Assembly: GCF_032884065.1 (NCBI RefSeq)
Contig: NC_088880.1
Span: forward strand, 27,679,298-27,743,297
Length of the DNA: 64,000 bases
Reading direction: 5' to 3'
From: Artemia franciscana
Taxonomy: Eukaryota; Arthropoda; Branchiopoda; Anostraca; Artemiidae
Of the stretch, positions 1-8,655 are shown piece by piece. Position 1 is the first letter of the stretch; every line of letters starts with the position of its first letter. The position numbers were made by a program, and so were the translations under genes. The notes below the pieces were generated by a model that worked only from the letters and a program-made list of their open reading frames with translations, was not told where the DNA came from and did not search any database.

Positions 1-67
1 GAAATGGCTATTATAGTTGGTGTGAACAATTTAAGATATTCTTTTGTTAAGGATGTATTTAATTTTC

Positions 68-628
68 TTAAATTGACTGATTCATTGTAATCCCTGGTTC
101 CCACTGCTGCGATTTCGTGGAAAATCCTGCGAGATGCGACAAACGACTCAAATCGTGCGACAAACGACGCAAAACCATCCGTTTTGCTGTAATGTCGGAT
201 GCATTGAATAATTTCAACACATACGACAAACCGCATGCGTTGATCACAGATAAAGTGCAATAGCCTTTTTCTGAATTCAGCTTAACACTCTCATTGCTTC
301 TATAGAGCCAGTGGGGTCCACAAGTTTTCCTAGATGACCACTTATTTGATAGGTAATAATCCCAGGGACTGATGGCCCATCCTTCTGCTAACACTCCCAT
401 TTGGCTTAATACTCTCATTGCTTCAGTTTGAGAACCTGATTTGAATTCTTCTAGAGTTTGTCGTAGCGACGCAAAAGTCTGCGTTTCTTTGTGATCCTTC
501 ATCTGATTCTGTCGTACGTCTGTTCTGTCAGAAAAAAATCGTGTCGGTATTGACGCAGAAGTGGGTACCGGGGGTAAGCGTGAAATGGAGTTACAAATTG
601 GATTTATAAATCCAATTACAGTCTTCAT
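68..628 (-). CDS. Uncharacterised 186-codon open frame, probably a disrupted remnant
   Basis: I do not recognise this protein. The frame starts at an ATG near 628 and ends at 68. The middle (about 310-385) is not ancestral coding sequence: it is the terminal repeat of a Mutator-type MITE whose full copy lies at 50785-51087, and a 21-bp near-perfect direct repeat (280-300 and 404-424) flanks it. The two copies of that repeat are read in different frames, so the long frame is partly accidental. No signal peptide, membrane segment or known motif is visible. It may be a fragment of a host exon or a transposon, or chance. Confidence 0.2.
   Translation of the reverse strand: MKTVIGFINPICNSISRLPPVPTSASIPTRFFSDRTDVRQNQMKDHKETQTFASLRQTLEEFKSGSQTEAMRVLSQMGVLAEGWAISPWDYYLSNKWSSRKTCGPHWLYRSNESVKLNSEKGYCTLSVINACGLSYVLKLFNASDITAKRMVLRRLSHDLSRLSHLAGFSTKSQQWEPGITMNQSI
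280..424. repeat. 21-bp direct repeat flanking a MITE end
   Basis: The 21-mer starting gcttaa and ending attgcttc occurs at 280-300 and 404-424 with one mismatch (C/T at the seventh base). It brackets the MITE-derived piece at 310-385. It is long for a transposase target duplication, so local duplication during repair is also possible. Confidence 0.7.
310..385 (+). mobile_element. Solo terminal-repeat fragment of a Mutator-type MITE
   Basis: The segment begins AGTGGGGTCCACAAG and runs through CCAGGGACTGATGGCCCA. It matches base for base, with scattered changes, the terminal inverted repeat of the full element at 50785-51087. The opposite terminal repeat is missing here, so this copy is truncated. 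Confidence 0.7.
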
Positions 629-689
629 TCAGTCTTTGACCTATATGGATGAAAACCAGTTTATTTTGGTTGGTTAACTTACAGAGGAT

Positions 690-870
690 TATTGTTTGGA
701 TATTTGTTTCATTGTGCAACTATTGAAATTGTGTACAATGCTATATAGTGCTGTGAACAATTTGCTTTTGATAATTGGATAATTAAAATCGTGTACGCAA
801 CTATTTAAGTTGTGTAACGTGCTGTGAACAATTGGATTTTGGATAATTAAAATTGTGTACGCAACTTCTG
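690..870 (+). repeat. 71-bp tandem monomers upstream of ORF1
   Basis: The block starting GTGCTGTGAACAATT recurs at 748 and 819 (period 71), and each is followed by GATAATTAAAAT.GTGTACGCAACT. A more diverged partial unit precedes them (about 690-747). Tandem monomers in front of ORF1 are a known promoter arrangement in some non-LTR retrotransposons; a promoter role here is inferred from position only. Confidence 0.6.
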
Positions 871-973
871 AATATATATCTTGTGAGTATTGCTACCTGA
901 TTTGCTATTGCTTTTACTGACAACTATTGTGGCCCCGCCCACGAATTTTGATGAAATTTGATCATTTTACCGG

Positions 974-1573
974 ATGATGCCAGGTGAAAGACTTGTCTTG
1001 AATCCCGTGTTGAATTTCATTTCACGGGCTAGAAATGCAGGTTGTTCAGCTGATAATATTGTAAAAATTGCTTGCGATTTTTTCAAAGGAGATATGTTAA
1101 TTGAAGCAAAGAAGATTTTGTGGGCTGACGCCTCTATTACTAGGGTAACTGAGCGCCCCAAAGTGACTGATAATGTAAGTGATATGGTTCGAGCCTTTGA
1201 TCTTTGTGATGAGAAAAAGATCAACCTACCTCAGTATCTGATTTTCGAGCCAGATCAGGTCCCATGTGTGCCAGGGGAGACAACAGCTACGTTAACTCGA
1301 AAGGTTAATGAACTCTACATGGAATTTAAAAGCTTCGCTGAGCACCATAAAGCAAGGTCAGTCGTGCAAACTATTCCTGATATGAAACCTCCCCCACCCG
1401 CAAAACCGTCCTATTCAGTTATTGTGAAAAATCCACCAAAAAACTTGAATAATCCTGACGCTCGAAAAGATTTCCTGGATAAAGCTTGTGGGGGTGTCAG
1501 TTCAAGCATAGTTGTTTTGAGGCCTAGGAGGGATGCATGGCAAGTAGTTAGTGCACCCAGTACTTTTTGCTGA
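974..1573 (+). pseudogene. Non-LTR retrotransposon ORF1 protein, N-terminal part
   Basis: The 199-codon frame aligns from its start (LVLNPVLNFISRARNAG) with the ORF1 of the minus-strand element at 43.1-44.2 kb (LILNAVLNFISRALNNG). The two also share a proline-rich stretch followed by KPSYSVIVKNPP versus KPSYAVLVKNPP. In the homologue this region precedes CCHC zinc knuckles that bind element RNA. Here the frame runs into foreign sequence around residue 190 and stops, so the knuckles are lost. ORF1 proteins of this class package the transcript as an RNP. Confidence 0.75.
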
Positions 1574-2384
1574 CGATAGCAACTTTTTCATCACCGGTCC
1601 TAATTTACCATCCGTCGTCACCTCTACTCAAACCCTTCTGAATAGAGTACAGGAGTGGTGTCTCGTTAACTGCATGACCATTAACAGCAAGAAAAGTCAG
1701 GTGGTATTATTTCAAACCCCTTACAAAAAAAATCAAGTTCAGCCAGCACTTGGCCTAAATTATTCTACCAATCTCCTCCCGCAGGTCGAAGTTGCCAAGT
1801 TTCTTGGTGTCCATATAGACTCCTGCCTATCATTTGCAACACATGTGTCCTATATCAGAGCCATAATTTTGCGACAGGTAAGTATAATTAATCGTGTGAA
1901 TTATTTTCTTCCTCCCGATATCCTTGTAACCCTTTATTATTTTTTTATTTACCCATATATCTCATACTGCGGATCTGTATGGGGCAATACTTATCCTTCA
2001 GTTACCAATAAATTAAAATCTGCACAAAACCGTGCCGTCAAAGCAGTTTTTCGGTTGCCACGACTATATCCCACCAAGGACTTGTACTCCGATTTTGGTA
2101 TTATCCCTTTTGAACAAATCATCAAAAAGTTAAATCTATCCCTTGCATACTCCGCTTACCATAAAAATCTTCCTCCCCACTTATTAACTTATTTTAATAG
2201 TAATAATTCTGAAGGCCACTGTCTCCGGTCATCCAACCGTTCCTTCATTGTCCCCAGGTGTATCTCTAGTTCCGCCCAGCGATCCCCAATTTATAAATCT
2301 ATAATTCAATGGAATGTAATACCCTCCAGTGTCGAGCTATCCACAAGTTTTCGGACGCTATATAACAATGTACTAAAGTCTTGA
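1551..2384 (+). pseudogene. Non-LTR reverse transcriptase, palm C-terminal half and thumb
   Basis: The frame opens with the catalytic box L-F-A-D-D-S within its first ten residues. It continues with the usual post-palm pattern: LNRVQEWCLVNCMTINSKK, then VEVAKFLGVHID, then NRVNYFLP..ILVTLYY and a thumb ending near VELSTSFRTLYNNV. Everything upstream (endonuclease, fingers, first palm Asp) is missing, so it cannot be active. It is read in a different frame from the ORF1 fragment it joins at about 1550. The layout fits the CR1/Jockey group. A second copy lies at 25189-25872 on the minus strand. Confidence 0.85.
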
Positions 2385-2590
2385 TATTCTATTTCTCTAA
2401 ATGTTTGTTCAATTTGCTTTAATTACCCTTGTTTTCTCTTTTCTTTTTTTTCTTCTCTCTCTTTTTCATTTACAATTTTTTGTTGTTTTGGTCCTTAACA
2501 AGTTCGCTTCTAGGATCTTTATTATTATTGTTGTTATGTGTTTTCTTTTCTTTTTGAATAAATTGAATTGAAAATTGAATTGAAATATAA
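2385..2590 (+). other. 3-prime UTR and TTGAA-type tail of the non-LTR element
   Basis: The segment after the RT stop contains CGCTTCTAGGATCTTT and then TTGAATAAATTGAATTGAAAA-type repeats. The minus-strand copy at 24.9-25.2 kb carries the same landmarks in the same order, which defines this as the element's own 3-prime end. Confidence 0.7.
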
Positions 2591-2599
2591 CTTTTGAGA

Positions 2600-4100
2600 G
2601 AATTGGAAAATTAATAAACACAAATTTATATTTACATATATATATATTTATCAATACATATAAATACAGAACAAATGAAAATATGTAAAAATGTATTTGA
2701 AAATTTAAAATTGTGATCATTTGAGTGCTATGTAAATGCAGAATATTTTAAATATTTATCTAGCTGGTGTATAAATAACCCTCTATGTAATTATTTTTCA
2801 TAGTGGACTATTTTAAATTATTGTTGTGTTAGGTGTAATAATATGACTCTTTATGCTCTTCATAATATCAACATTTAATCCTATGATTCATTTAAGAACC
2901 CTCATCCTTTATACTAGCCTAGAACTGGTTTCTTAATTGTATTCAGTAAAAATACCAAAGAAAAATGTGTTTTCAAAATGAAAAAAAACTAAAAACAATA
3001 TTTTCAAAAAGCTATTATATGGAGGGTGAAATATCTAAGGGGGCCATTTCTTCAAACAAGACTTTAATTGCCTCTCTTACTTGGTGTAATCTTAAACTCA
3101 GCCATAGCTTACAGCACTTACATCTTGGATAGGGGTGTCAATTCACAAAAATTTTGGGAGAAGGGGGATATAAGTTTTTTTATAATCTAGGGAGGGGGAG
3201 TTAATGAAAATACTAAAAAGAAGGTATTGTGGAAAATGCAAAGACAGTGCTGGTCTTTTCCATTGAAATACATAACAAACATATTTTTATATTTTAAAAT
3301 GACTAGGACAACTCCCACTCCCCCAGCCAATTGTCATGCCTCAACTTGACGAGTTCTTTCTCTTTCCTTTCTTTTATATTTTTCAGATTCTTGTGTTATA
3401 GCTACATATTTTTCAGCTCTTCAGTATAGTTTAGCCTACCTTTTTCCGATTAAAAAAGTTTGCTCTATTACATTATAATAGATTTACTGAAACTGTGTCT
3501 TAAATTAAAAGGAAATTCAAATATACTGCTCAAATCCTAAAACTTGTGTCTTAAATACCAGAAGTGAAAAAAAGTAGCCCTAAAAGTATCCTATTGAGAA
3601 GACAACACAAACATTACCATCTTTACTTTGGATAAGGAATCAAAATTCAGACTGAATTCTGATAAGTGTGCTTGTTGTGATAGAATTTGTCCTTAAACTT
3701 TAAAAAAGACCCCTGCAGCGCTTTTTCTTCCCTTGAAAAAACTGCTCTGAAAGTCATTGGCTACCAAACAAGTTCCTCAATATTGGTAAGCACAAATAGC
3801 ACGCCTTTTCACAAGGACAGATGTAATAACAATGTTGCAAATCACTGTCCCATTAGCATTTCCTAAAAACTCAGTCATTCACTACCACAATTGTGAAGCA
3901 TTTAATTTACAGAAGGCATTTAATTTATAAGCAGTTGACCACTCCTTAAATTTAATATGTATGTTGCCACACCTTTGAACAAGGGTGATCAGCAAAAATA
4001 GAGCCTGTCTAAAGACAGGCAACAACAGTTGCTAATAGATGCAAGAATTGACTGTTCAGTTCACTAGAATAAGCTAAAGCTCCTAAAATTCATATAAAAT
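2600..4100. other. AT-rich non-coding stretch, no gene seen
   Basis: Only short chance frames are present. There are A/T runs and a few G-rich patches (for example near 3160-3200), with no recognisable element ends. Confidence 0.6.
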
Positions 4101-4120
4101 ACCAGGGAGTCGATTTCAAA

Positions 4121-4530
4121 GTGATTTACAAGCTTCTCAATGCCAACTCCTGTCAAAATCCCTTTCAACTCAATCAATCTTTCAGACAGGGTTTTCATAG
4201 GTTGTATGAAAAGTGTGGTTCAATCCCACTTTCTGGGGCTATAATGAAAGAAAGGTTGAGATGGCTAGGCCACGTTCTACGGATGAAGGATGACAGACTA
4301 CCGGATTGTCCTTTTTGGCCAACCGTCTGGGGCTACACGGAAAGCAGGTCGTCCTTGTCTGGGTTGGGAGGATGTCATAAATAAAGATTTAAAGGAAATG
4401 GGAACTTCCTGGGAGGGTGTGAAGAGGGAGGCTTTAAATAGATTAGGTTGGAGGAGGAGCGTGCGTAGCTGTGTTGGCCTCAGGCGGCTTGGTGCTGCAC
4501 TGAGTTATTAGTAGTAGTAGTAGTATTCTT
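4121..4530 (+). pseudogene. 5-prime-truncated non-LTR RT C-terminus with TAG-repeat tail
   Basis: The protein-level signature is RLRWLGHVLRM.DDRLP, then a frameshift near 4300 into a second frame with GRPCLGWEDVI.KDLKEMGTSWEGVKREALNRLGW and the end VGLRRLGAAL. This R-W-x-G-H-V-x-R tail is typical of the extreme C-terminus of several non-LTR RT families, including RTE-like ones. The copy ends in a TAG trinucleotide run (about 4509-4526), the element's 3-prime tail. Two more copies of the same 3-prime end are at 21509-21650 and 38094-38392. The 4121-4240 part is not clearly element-derived. Confidence 0.75.
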
Positions 4531-5245
4531 TCAGACAACTAGGCACAGTGAAGTTACACAAACAGGAAGTATATCAGAATCTACAGTCAAAACTTACTGA
4601 ATAGAGCAATAGCCCAATGCTACTACTGGACAGTGTGATTTGGATGACAATATGATTTAAGGTTGTTCAACATAATTGAATACAAAAAAAGAACACATTG
4701 AATGTTGCTTCCAGTATTGGGGGTAATACTAATAAGGGTGGAGGGTTATAACTCTTGCACTCTACTCCTCCACTTGCAACAACCTAAGCTACAAAAAGAA
4801 GATTTATCTGGTAATTAGGGCTAGAGCTGTTCCTAGGATTGGTGGTGCCCAAGGAAAAATCAATTACAGTGCTCATTCTGACTCAAATATAATCAAACAA
4901 AGCTTAATCAATGTGGACAATCCTTCAGATACACTGCCAAGAGCAGCTAGCGTGGTTGCCCTTCCCCTCCTAAGAAAAGCTTGGCCAGGGGTCCAACAGT
5001 AAAATACTGAACAAGCCATAGGCATAACAATTTCAGAATGAGATGTATGCAAAACAAAAGGCAATATCCTTCACAGGGCTGTTATTTCTTGTTTATGGTC
5101 TTTCTAGCTAAGCCACTATAAAAGGGAACTTTAGCTCCCCATTGCCCAATTTTTTCCATGTACCATATTTTTTTTTTTACTTTGTCACTAGTTCTTAGGC
5201 GTTAATTTTGGAATTTCGTAAAAACAAAAGCTTAATTAAAAGTCT
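4530..5245. other. Non-coding stretch, no gene seen
   Basis: Only short chance frames occur on both strands. If the adjacent gypsy copy had an LTR or primer site, it should fall near the right end of this stretch, but I could not identify one. Confidence 0.5.
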
Positions 5246-5248
5246 ATT

Positions 5249-6055
5249 ATGGATTGGGACTCTAGTTCCCATGTGGAGAAATGGAATCAATTTGAGCAAT
5301 ATTCATAACTCATGTTTGTTAGAGCTCTGTCAGGGAGAACTGAAAAATCTATGGGTGCTTACCTTCTAATTTGGACAGAGCTTCAATACTTTTAAATTTG
5401 AGAATGGTGACGCCTACAAAATAGAGCCTCTCCTAGCACAGTTTAAAAATGTGCTAGTCTAAAGCAGTACTCTCTTTGCTAGACTTTTTTTCAAAAGCAG
5501 AATGATTTAGAAGGCAAAAGTGTGGAAAAATACATTATTGAATTCAAGAAAATAGCCAAACCTTACCTTTGCAAAGAACCAACCTTTGCAAAGAATCAAT
5601 GAGATGATTTGTGATCAAATTACTGTGTCAGATAAGAAACATCAATAAGACGTCAATGTGTCAATAAGAAACCAGGGAGAGACTCTTGGCTAAACGAGGA
5701 TTCCTTAGCTGTAGAAAACACTGTAAGAGAACAAACAGCCCAATAAACAAGCCATGCCCAGTTAAAGTCCTTCAGTGGAAGTAAATTTGTATATCTACCA
5801 AACAGGAAATAGATGCTATTACTTACAGTTCACCCTCCTGAAGTCAGAGAGAATTCACCAAGAGCAATGCCCCAAGAAGAAAAAATTCTACTTCTGCTGT
5901 GGGGCATATCCAGCTCAACATGTTTACCCAGCCAAAGAAAAAGTTGCTCCCACTGCAAAAAACCAAATCATTTTGGAAAATTCAGAAGGAGCCAGATTGT
6001 GGATGAAGAAATCCAGAAAACAGGCACAATCATGGAAGAAGATGATATAGCATAA
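5249..6055 (+). pseudogene. Gypsy gag and nucleocapsid remnant
   Basis: From an ATG at 5249 the frame reads MDWDSSSHVEKWNQFEQY, matching the gag start of the other gypsy copy (IDWSSPNLKAAWKRFKQD). LMF.RALSGRTEKSMGAYLLIW follows after a stop. Around 5520-5560 VEKYIIEFKKIAKP fits mid-gag. At 5875-5990 a cysteine-rich patch corresponds to the zinc-knuckle region of the other copy, but the CCHC cysteines are largely lost. At least four stops or frameshifts interrupt it. Gag would form the capsid and bind RNA. Confidence 0.65.
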
Positions 6056-6089
6056 TCAGAAGCAAGAGAAGGATGAAGCAATTGCTACC

Positions 6090-6200
6090 CTTTTAATAAA
6101 CAAAGAGCTTCCTGTTTGTTTCGAGCTAGATACAGATGTCCAAGCTAATATCATCCCTAAATCAATCTTTGATCAGCTATATCTTAATCCCAAAGCTCTG
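6090..6200 (+). pseudogene. Gypsy aspartic protease remnant
   Basis: A short frame reads FELDTDVQANIIPKSIF. Retroviral-type proteases carry D-S/T-G at the catalytic site; here the glycine has become Asp (D-T-D), which should inactivate it. It lies between the gag and RT remnants, as expected for the gag-PR-RT order. Confidence 0.6.
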
Positions 6201-6539
6201 AAGACTCACAAACCATCATGGTTCCAAAGTATCAGCTATTGCAACCTACAATTTACCATACAGTCACAAGTACAGTTAAGCTGTCATCCACAGATTCTAT
6301 ATTGTTGACTCAACAAAAACTCTCATCATTGGTAAGAGGCCAAGCATTAATTAGGAATTGATAAAGCTGATCCTCAATGCTGACTTAAGCATACCCATGG
6401 CCTGTAAACAAGATGAGCATAAAAAAGTCCTTGGTGTATTGGTTGTCTGGAGGGTGAATGCAACATACTTCTGAAGAATGATTTGGTACCAACTATACAC
6501 CATGCCTGAAGAGTTCCTGAAGCACTGAAGAGTAAACTA

Positions 6540-6960
6540 CTGCAGGAGCTGACATGCATGGAGAGGGATAATATAATCAAAAAAACAAATGGACCCATAG
6601 ATTTGGGTCAATTCAATGGTAGAGAACAGGTGGAAGAGTTCATTTATGTGCAGATCCAGAAGATGTAAACAAATCCATACAGCAGCAGTATTACCTAATA
6701 CCAGCTCTAGAGGATGGAACATAAAAATTCCAAGTGCTATTGTCTTTGACAAATGTGATGCACAATCTGGGTATTGGTCACTTGTACTGTCTGAAAGTTC
6801 ATCTTACATGCTGACATTCACCACCATGTATGGTAGATGTCAACTTCCAAGAATGCCATTTGCCATAATTTCAGCTAAAAAGAAGTTTCAGAAGAGAATG
6901 GAAGGAACATTTGAAGGGCTAAATGGGTTCAGTTATAATTGACAACATCATGGTATCAGG
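6540..6960 (+). pseudogene. Gypsy reverse transcriptase N-terminal part
   Basis: In the 6616-6942 frame, residues after about 45 read FDKCDAQSGYWSLVLSESS followed by TFTTMYGRCQLPRMPF and then KKFQKRMEGTFEGL. This is the Ty3/gypsy RT core, with the first catalytic Asp in the F-D-x-x-D-A block. The second catalytic region, expected just after, is hit by an insertion starting near 6962: only IDNIMVSG-like coding remains before it, with D-N in place of D-D. Confidence 0.75.
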
Positions 6961-6961
6961 G

Positions 6962-7155
6962 GTGCAGCTGGATTTTGAGTTGGGAGGGGGGGGGGGGGTA
7001 TAAGGAATGTTCCAACAAAACTGTCCAGTGTGCCAATATATGCTGATAAATAAGCCAAATAAAACTAAAACATAAGCATAACCCCAAGGTGTTAGCTATT
7101 CACACCAACACCTTGCAACTTTGGGGGGGGAGTCGATTCCCCTCCCCCTTTTGCT
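6962..7155. mobile_element. Insertion of about 190 bp within the gypsy RT
   Basis: Between the IDN box and the downstream KLKFSKEK block the reading is replaced by a G-run (13 or more G near 6986), an AT-rich middle and a C-rich end (CCCCTCCCCC near 7139). Neither the length nor the sequence fits RT. An internal inverted pair (AAGGTGTT and AACACCTT, 7087-7116) gives a small hairpin. Clean terminal repeats were not resolved, so the element type is unknown. Confidence 0.4.
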
Positions 7156-7159
7156 GACC

Positions 7160-7905
7160 AAAACTGCAGAAGGAATTAAAGTTTAGTAAGGAAAAATACA
7201 AGTTTAGTGTTAACAATGTCTGTTATTTTGGACATATCATTGGAGCAGGAGCAATGAAGCTTGATCCAGAGAAAATAGAAGCTATCAATCAAATGCCCAG
7301 TCCTCAGAACCAAGAAGAGCTTTTCACCCTCTTAGGGATGCTGAACTACCTGGGAAAGTACATACCTAACTTGTCCCCTCAAAACAACATCCTCTGTGAA
7401 ATTGCTAAGCAAGAAATACTCAAATGGGGCCAAGAGAATGACAAAGTTTTTTCTGAGCTTATATCTTCCAATGTTTCAAGCACATCATTCTTTGACTATA
7501 CTAGCAAAAAAATAGAATTGAAAGCTGATGCCTTAGGCCATGGCTTGGAGGCTCATCTTTGCTGCAGTGATAAAATTGCTGCCTGTGAATCTTGAGCACT
7601 GAATAAGACTGAACAAAAGCCTTTGCAACTTGAAAAAGAGCTTTATACATTTGTCTATGACTGCAAGCATTTTCACCATTGCTTGCATGGAAGTTGTTTA
7701 AATCTTGTCGCTGATCATAACTACTGGAGACTACTGTCTCCAAACCAATCAACAAAATCCCCCCTCAAGTTCAGAGACTCATGTTGCAGCTTCAACATTA
7801 TGACTGCCACCTACAAATTTTGTCCAGGATTAGAAATTCCTATTGCTGATGCCCTCTTAAGGCTGCACTTACCAGACACAGACTACATAAATGTAAAAGG
7901 AAATA
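7160..7905 (+). pseudogene. Gypsy RT C-terminus and RNase H remnant
   Basis: The 7200-7595 part reads YFGHIIGAGAMKLDPEKIEAI, then LLGMLNYLGKYIPNLS, the RT connection that precedes RNase H, and ADALGHGLEAHL, the RNase H start. After a stop, 7623-7905 continues with LEKELYTFVYDCKHFHHCLHG, VADHNYWRLL and LEIPIADALLRLHLP, the C-terminal RNase H blocks. The first acidic residue of RNase H is retained. No integrase follows. Confidence 0.75.
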
Positions 7906-8361
7906 GATGTATATGTACAACAAATCATCAAATACATACCAGTAAGTGACAATAAATAGGCAGCTAATAAGTTTGAAACAAATGAAGGCTCCCAGATGAA
8001 CTCTAGGGCTCCCAAGATGTCTTGGGGCTATTTTCTGTATGTTTTGATTTCCATAAAAAAAATTTACAGAAGGGGGCATTTTAAAAGTGATTGAGAAACT
8101 GATTAGAGATTAAAGTCTTTTTCTAATGAAAGTATTCTAAGGATAATTTTTCAGGCTCAATTGTCCAAAAGAAGTTTTATGGGGAGGGAGGACTTTCAGT
8201 GAGGATGGAACTGTCTGGAGGGAGCTTGACAGGAGGGTGTACTTTACTTTGGATGAAAGTTTTCAGAGGAACTTCCAGTAAGGGGGGATATTTCATGAAG
8301 GCTGAGCTAGATTTACATACATTATTTGAAAAAAAAGAAATTAAATAAAAAAAGAATTTTT
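7906..8361. other. Non-coding stretch, no gene seen
   Basis: G-rich phrases (for example AGGGAGGAC near 8184 and GGGGGGATA near 8283) recall the G-rich repeats elsewhere in the window, but no ends could be drawn. Confidence 0.4.
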
Positions 8362-8655
8362 TTTTAAATGGAAGTAAGGAACAACACTAAAACTCAAAAC
8401 AAACAGAAATTATTCTGTATATGAAAGGTTGCCCCCTCCTCAATACCTTGCTCTTTATGCTAAAGTTTGACTGTTTGTCCCAATTTTTAAGCATAGCCAC
8501 TGAAATACAGGAGCTCTTTAATTAGGACAGTAAACTTTTTTAAAAGCGCTGACAGCTTTAGTATAAAGAGCAAGGTATTGAGCAGGGGGCAACCTTCATA
8601 TACAGAATAATTTCTTTTCACTTTGAGTTTTAATATTGGTCCTTACTTTCAATTC
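8362..8655. mobile_element. Palindromic MITE, family A, copy 1
   Basis: The left arm reads GAAGTAAGGAACAACACTAAAA, then AACAGAAATTATTCTGTATATGAA, GGTTGCCCCCTCCTCAATACC and TTGCTCTTTATGCTAAAG. The right arm (about 8552-8650) is its reverse complement with few changes. Arms are about 105-110 bp around a centre of about 80 bp. Further full or half copies occur at 27482, 28268, 34425, 35625 and 36845. There is no coding capacity, so this is a non-autonomous foldback/MITE family. Confidence 0.8.

Larger units (their letters stand above)
690..2590 (+). mobile_element. Chimeric or internally deleted non-LTR retrotransposon
   Basis: Seen in order: tandem monomers, an ORF1 N-terminal region, an abrupt join near 1550 to the palm and thumb half of a reverse transcriptase, a 3-prime UTR, and a tail made of TTGAA/AATTGA repeats ending near 2590. 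The ORF1 half is homologous to ORF1 of the element at 40.2-44.2 kb. The RT half belongs to a clearly different lineage whose second copy is at 24.9-25.8 kb. The endonuclease and the RT N-terminal half are absent. Either a large internal deletion of one element or recombination between two families explains this. Confidence 0.75.
5249..7905 (+). mobile_element. Decayed Ty3/gypsy retrotransposon, gag to RNase H
   Basis: Gag, nucleocapsid, protease, RT and RNase H remnants follow one another in the canonical Ty3/gypsy order on the plus strand. All are broken by stops and frameshifts. It is the same family as, or a close relative of, the minus-strand element at 15195-19496 (shared gag words such as LLIW and the LSGK/LSGR patch). 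Integrase and both LTRs were not found, so the copy is truncated on the right and its left end is undefined. Confidence 0.8.
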
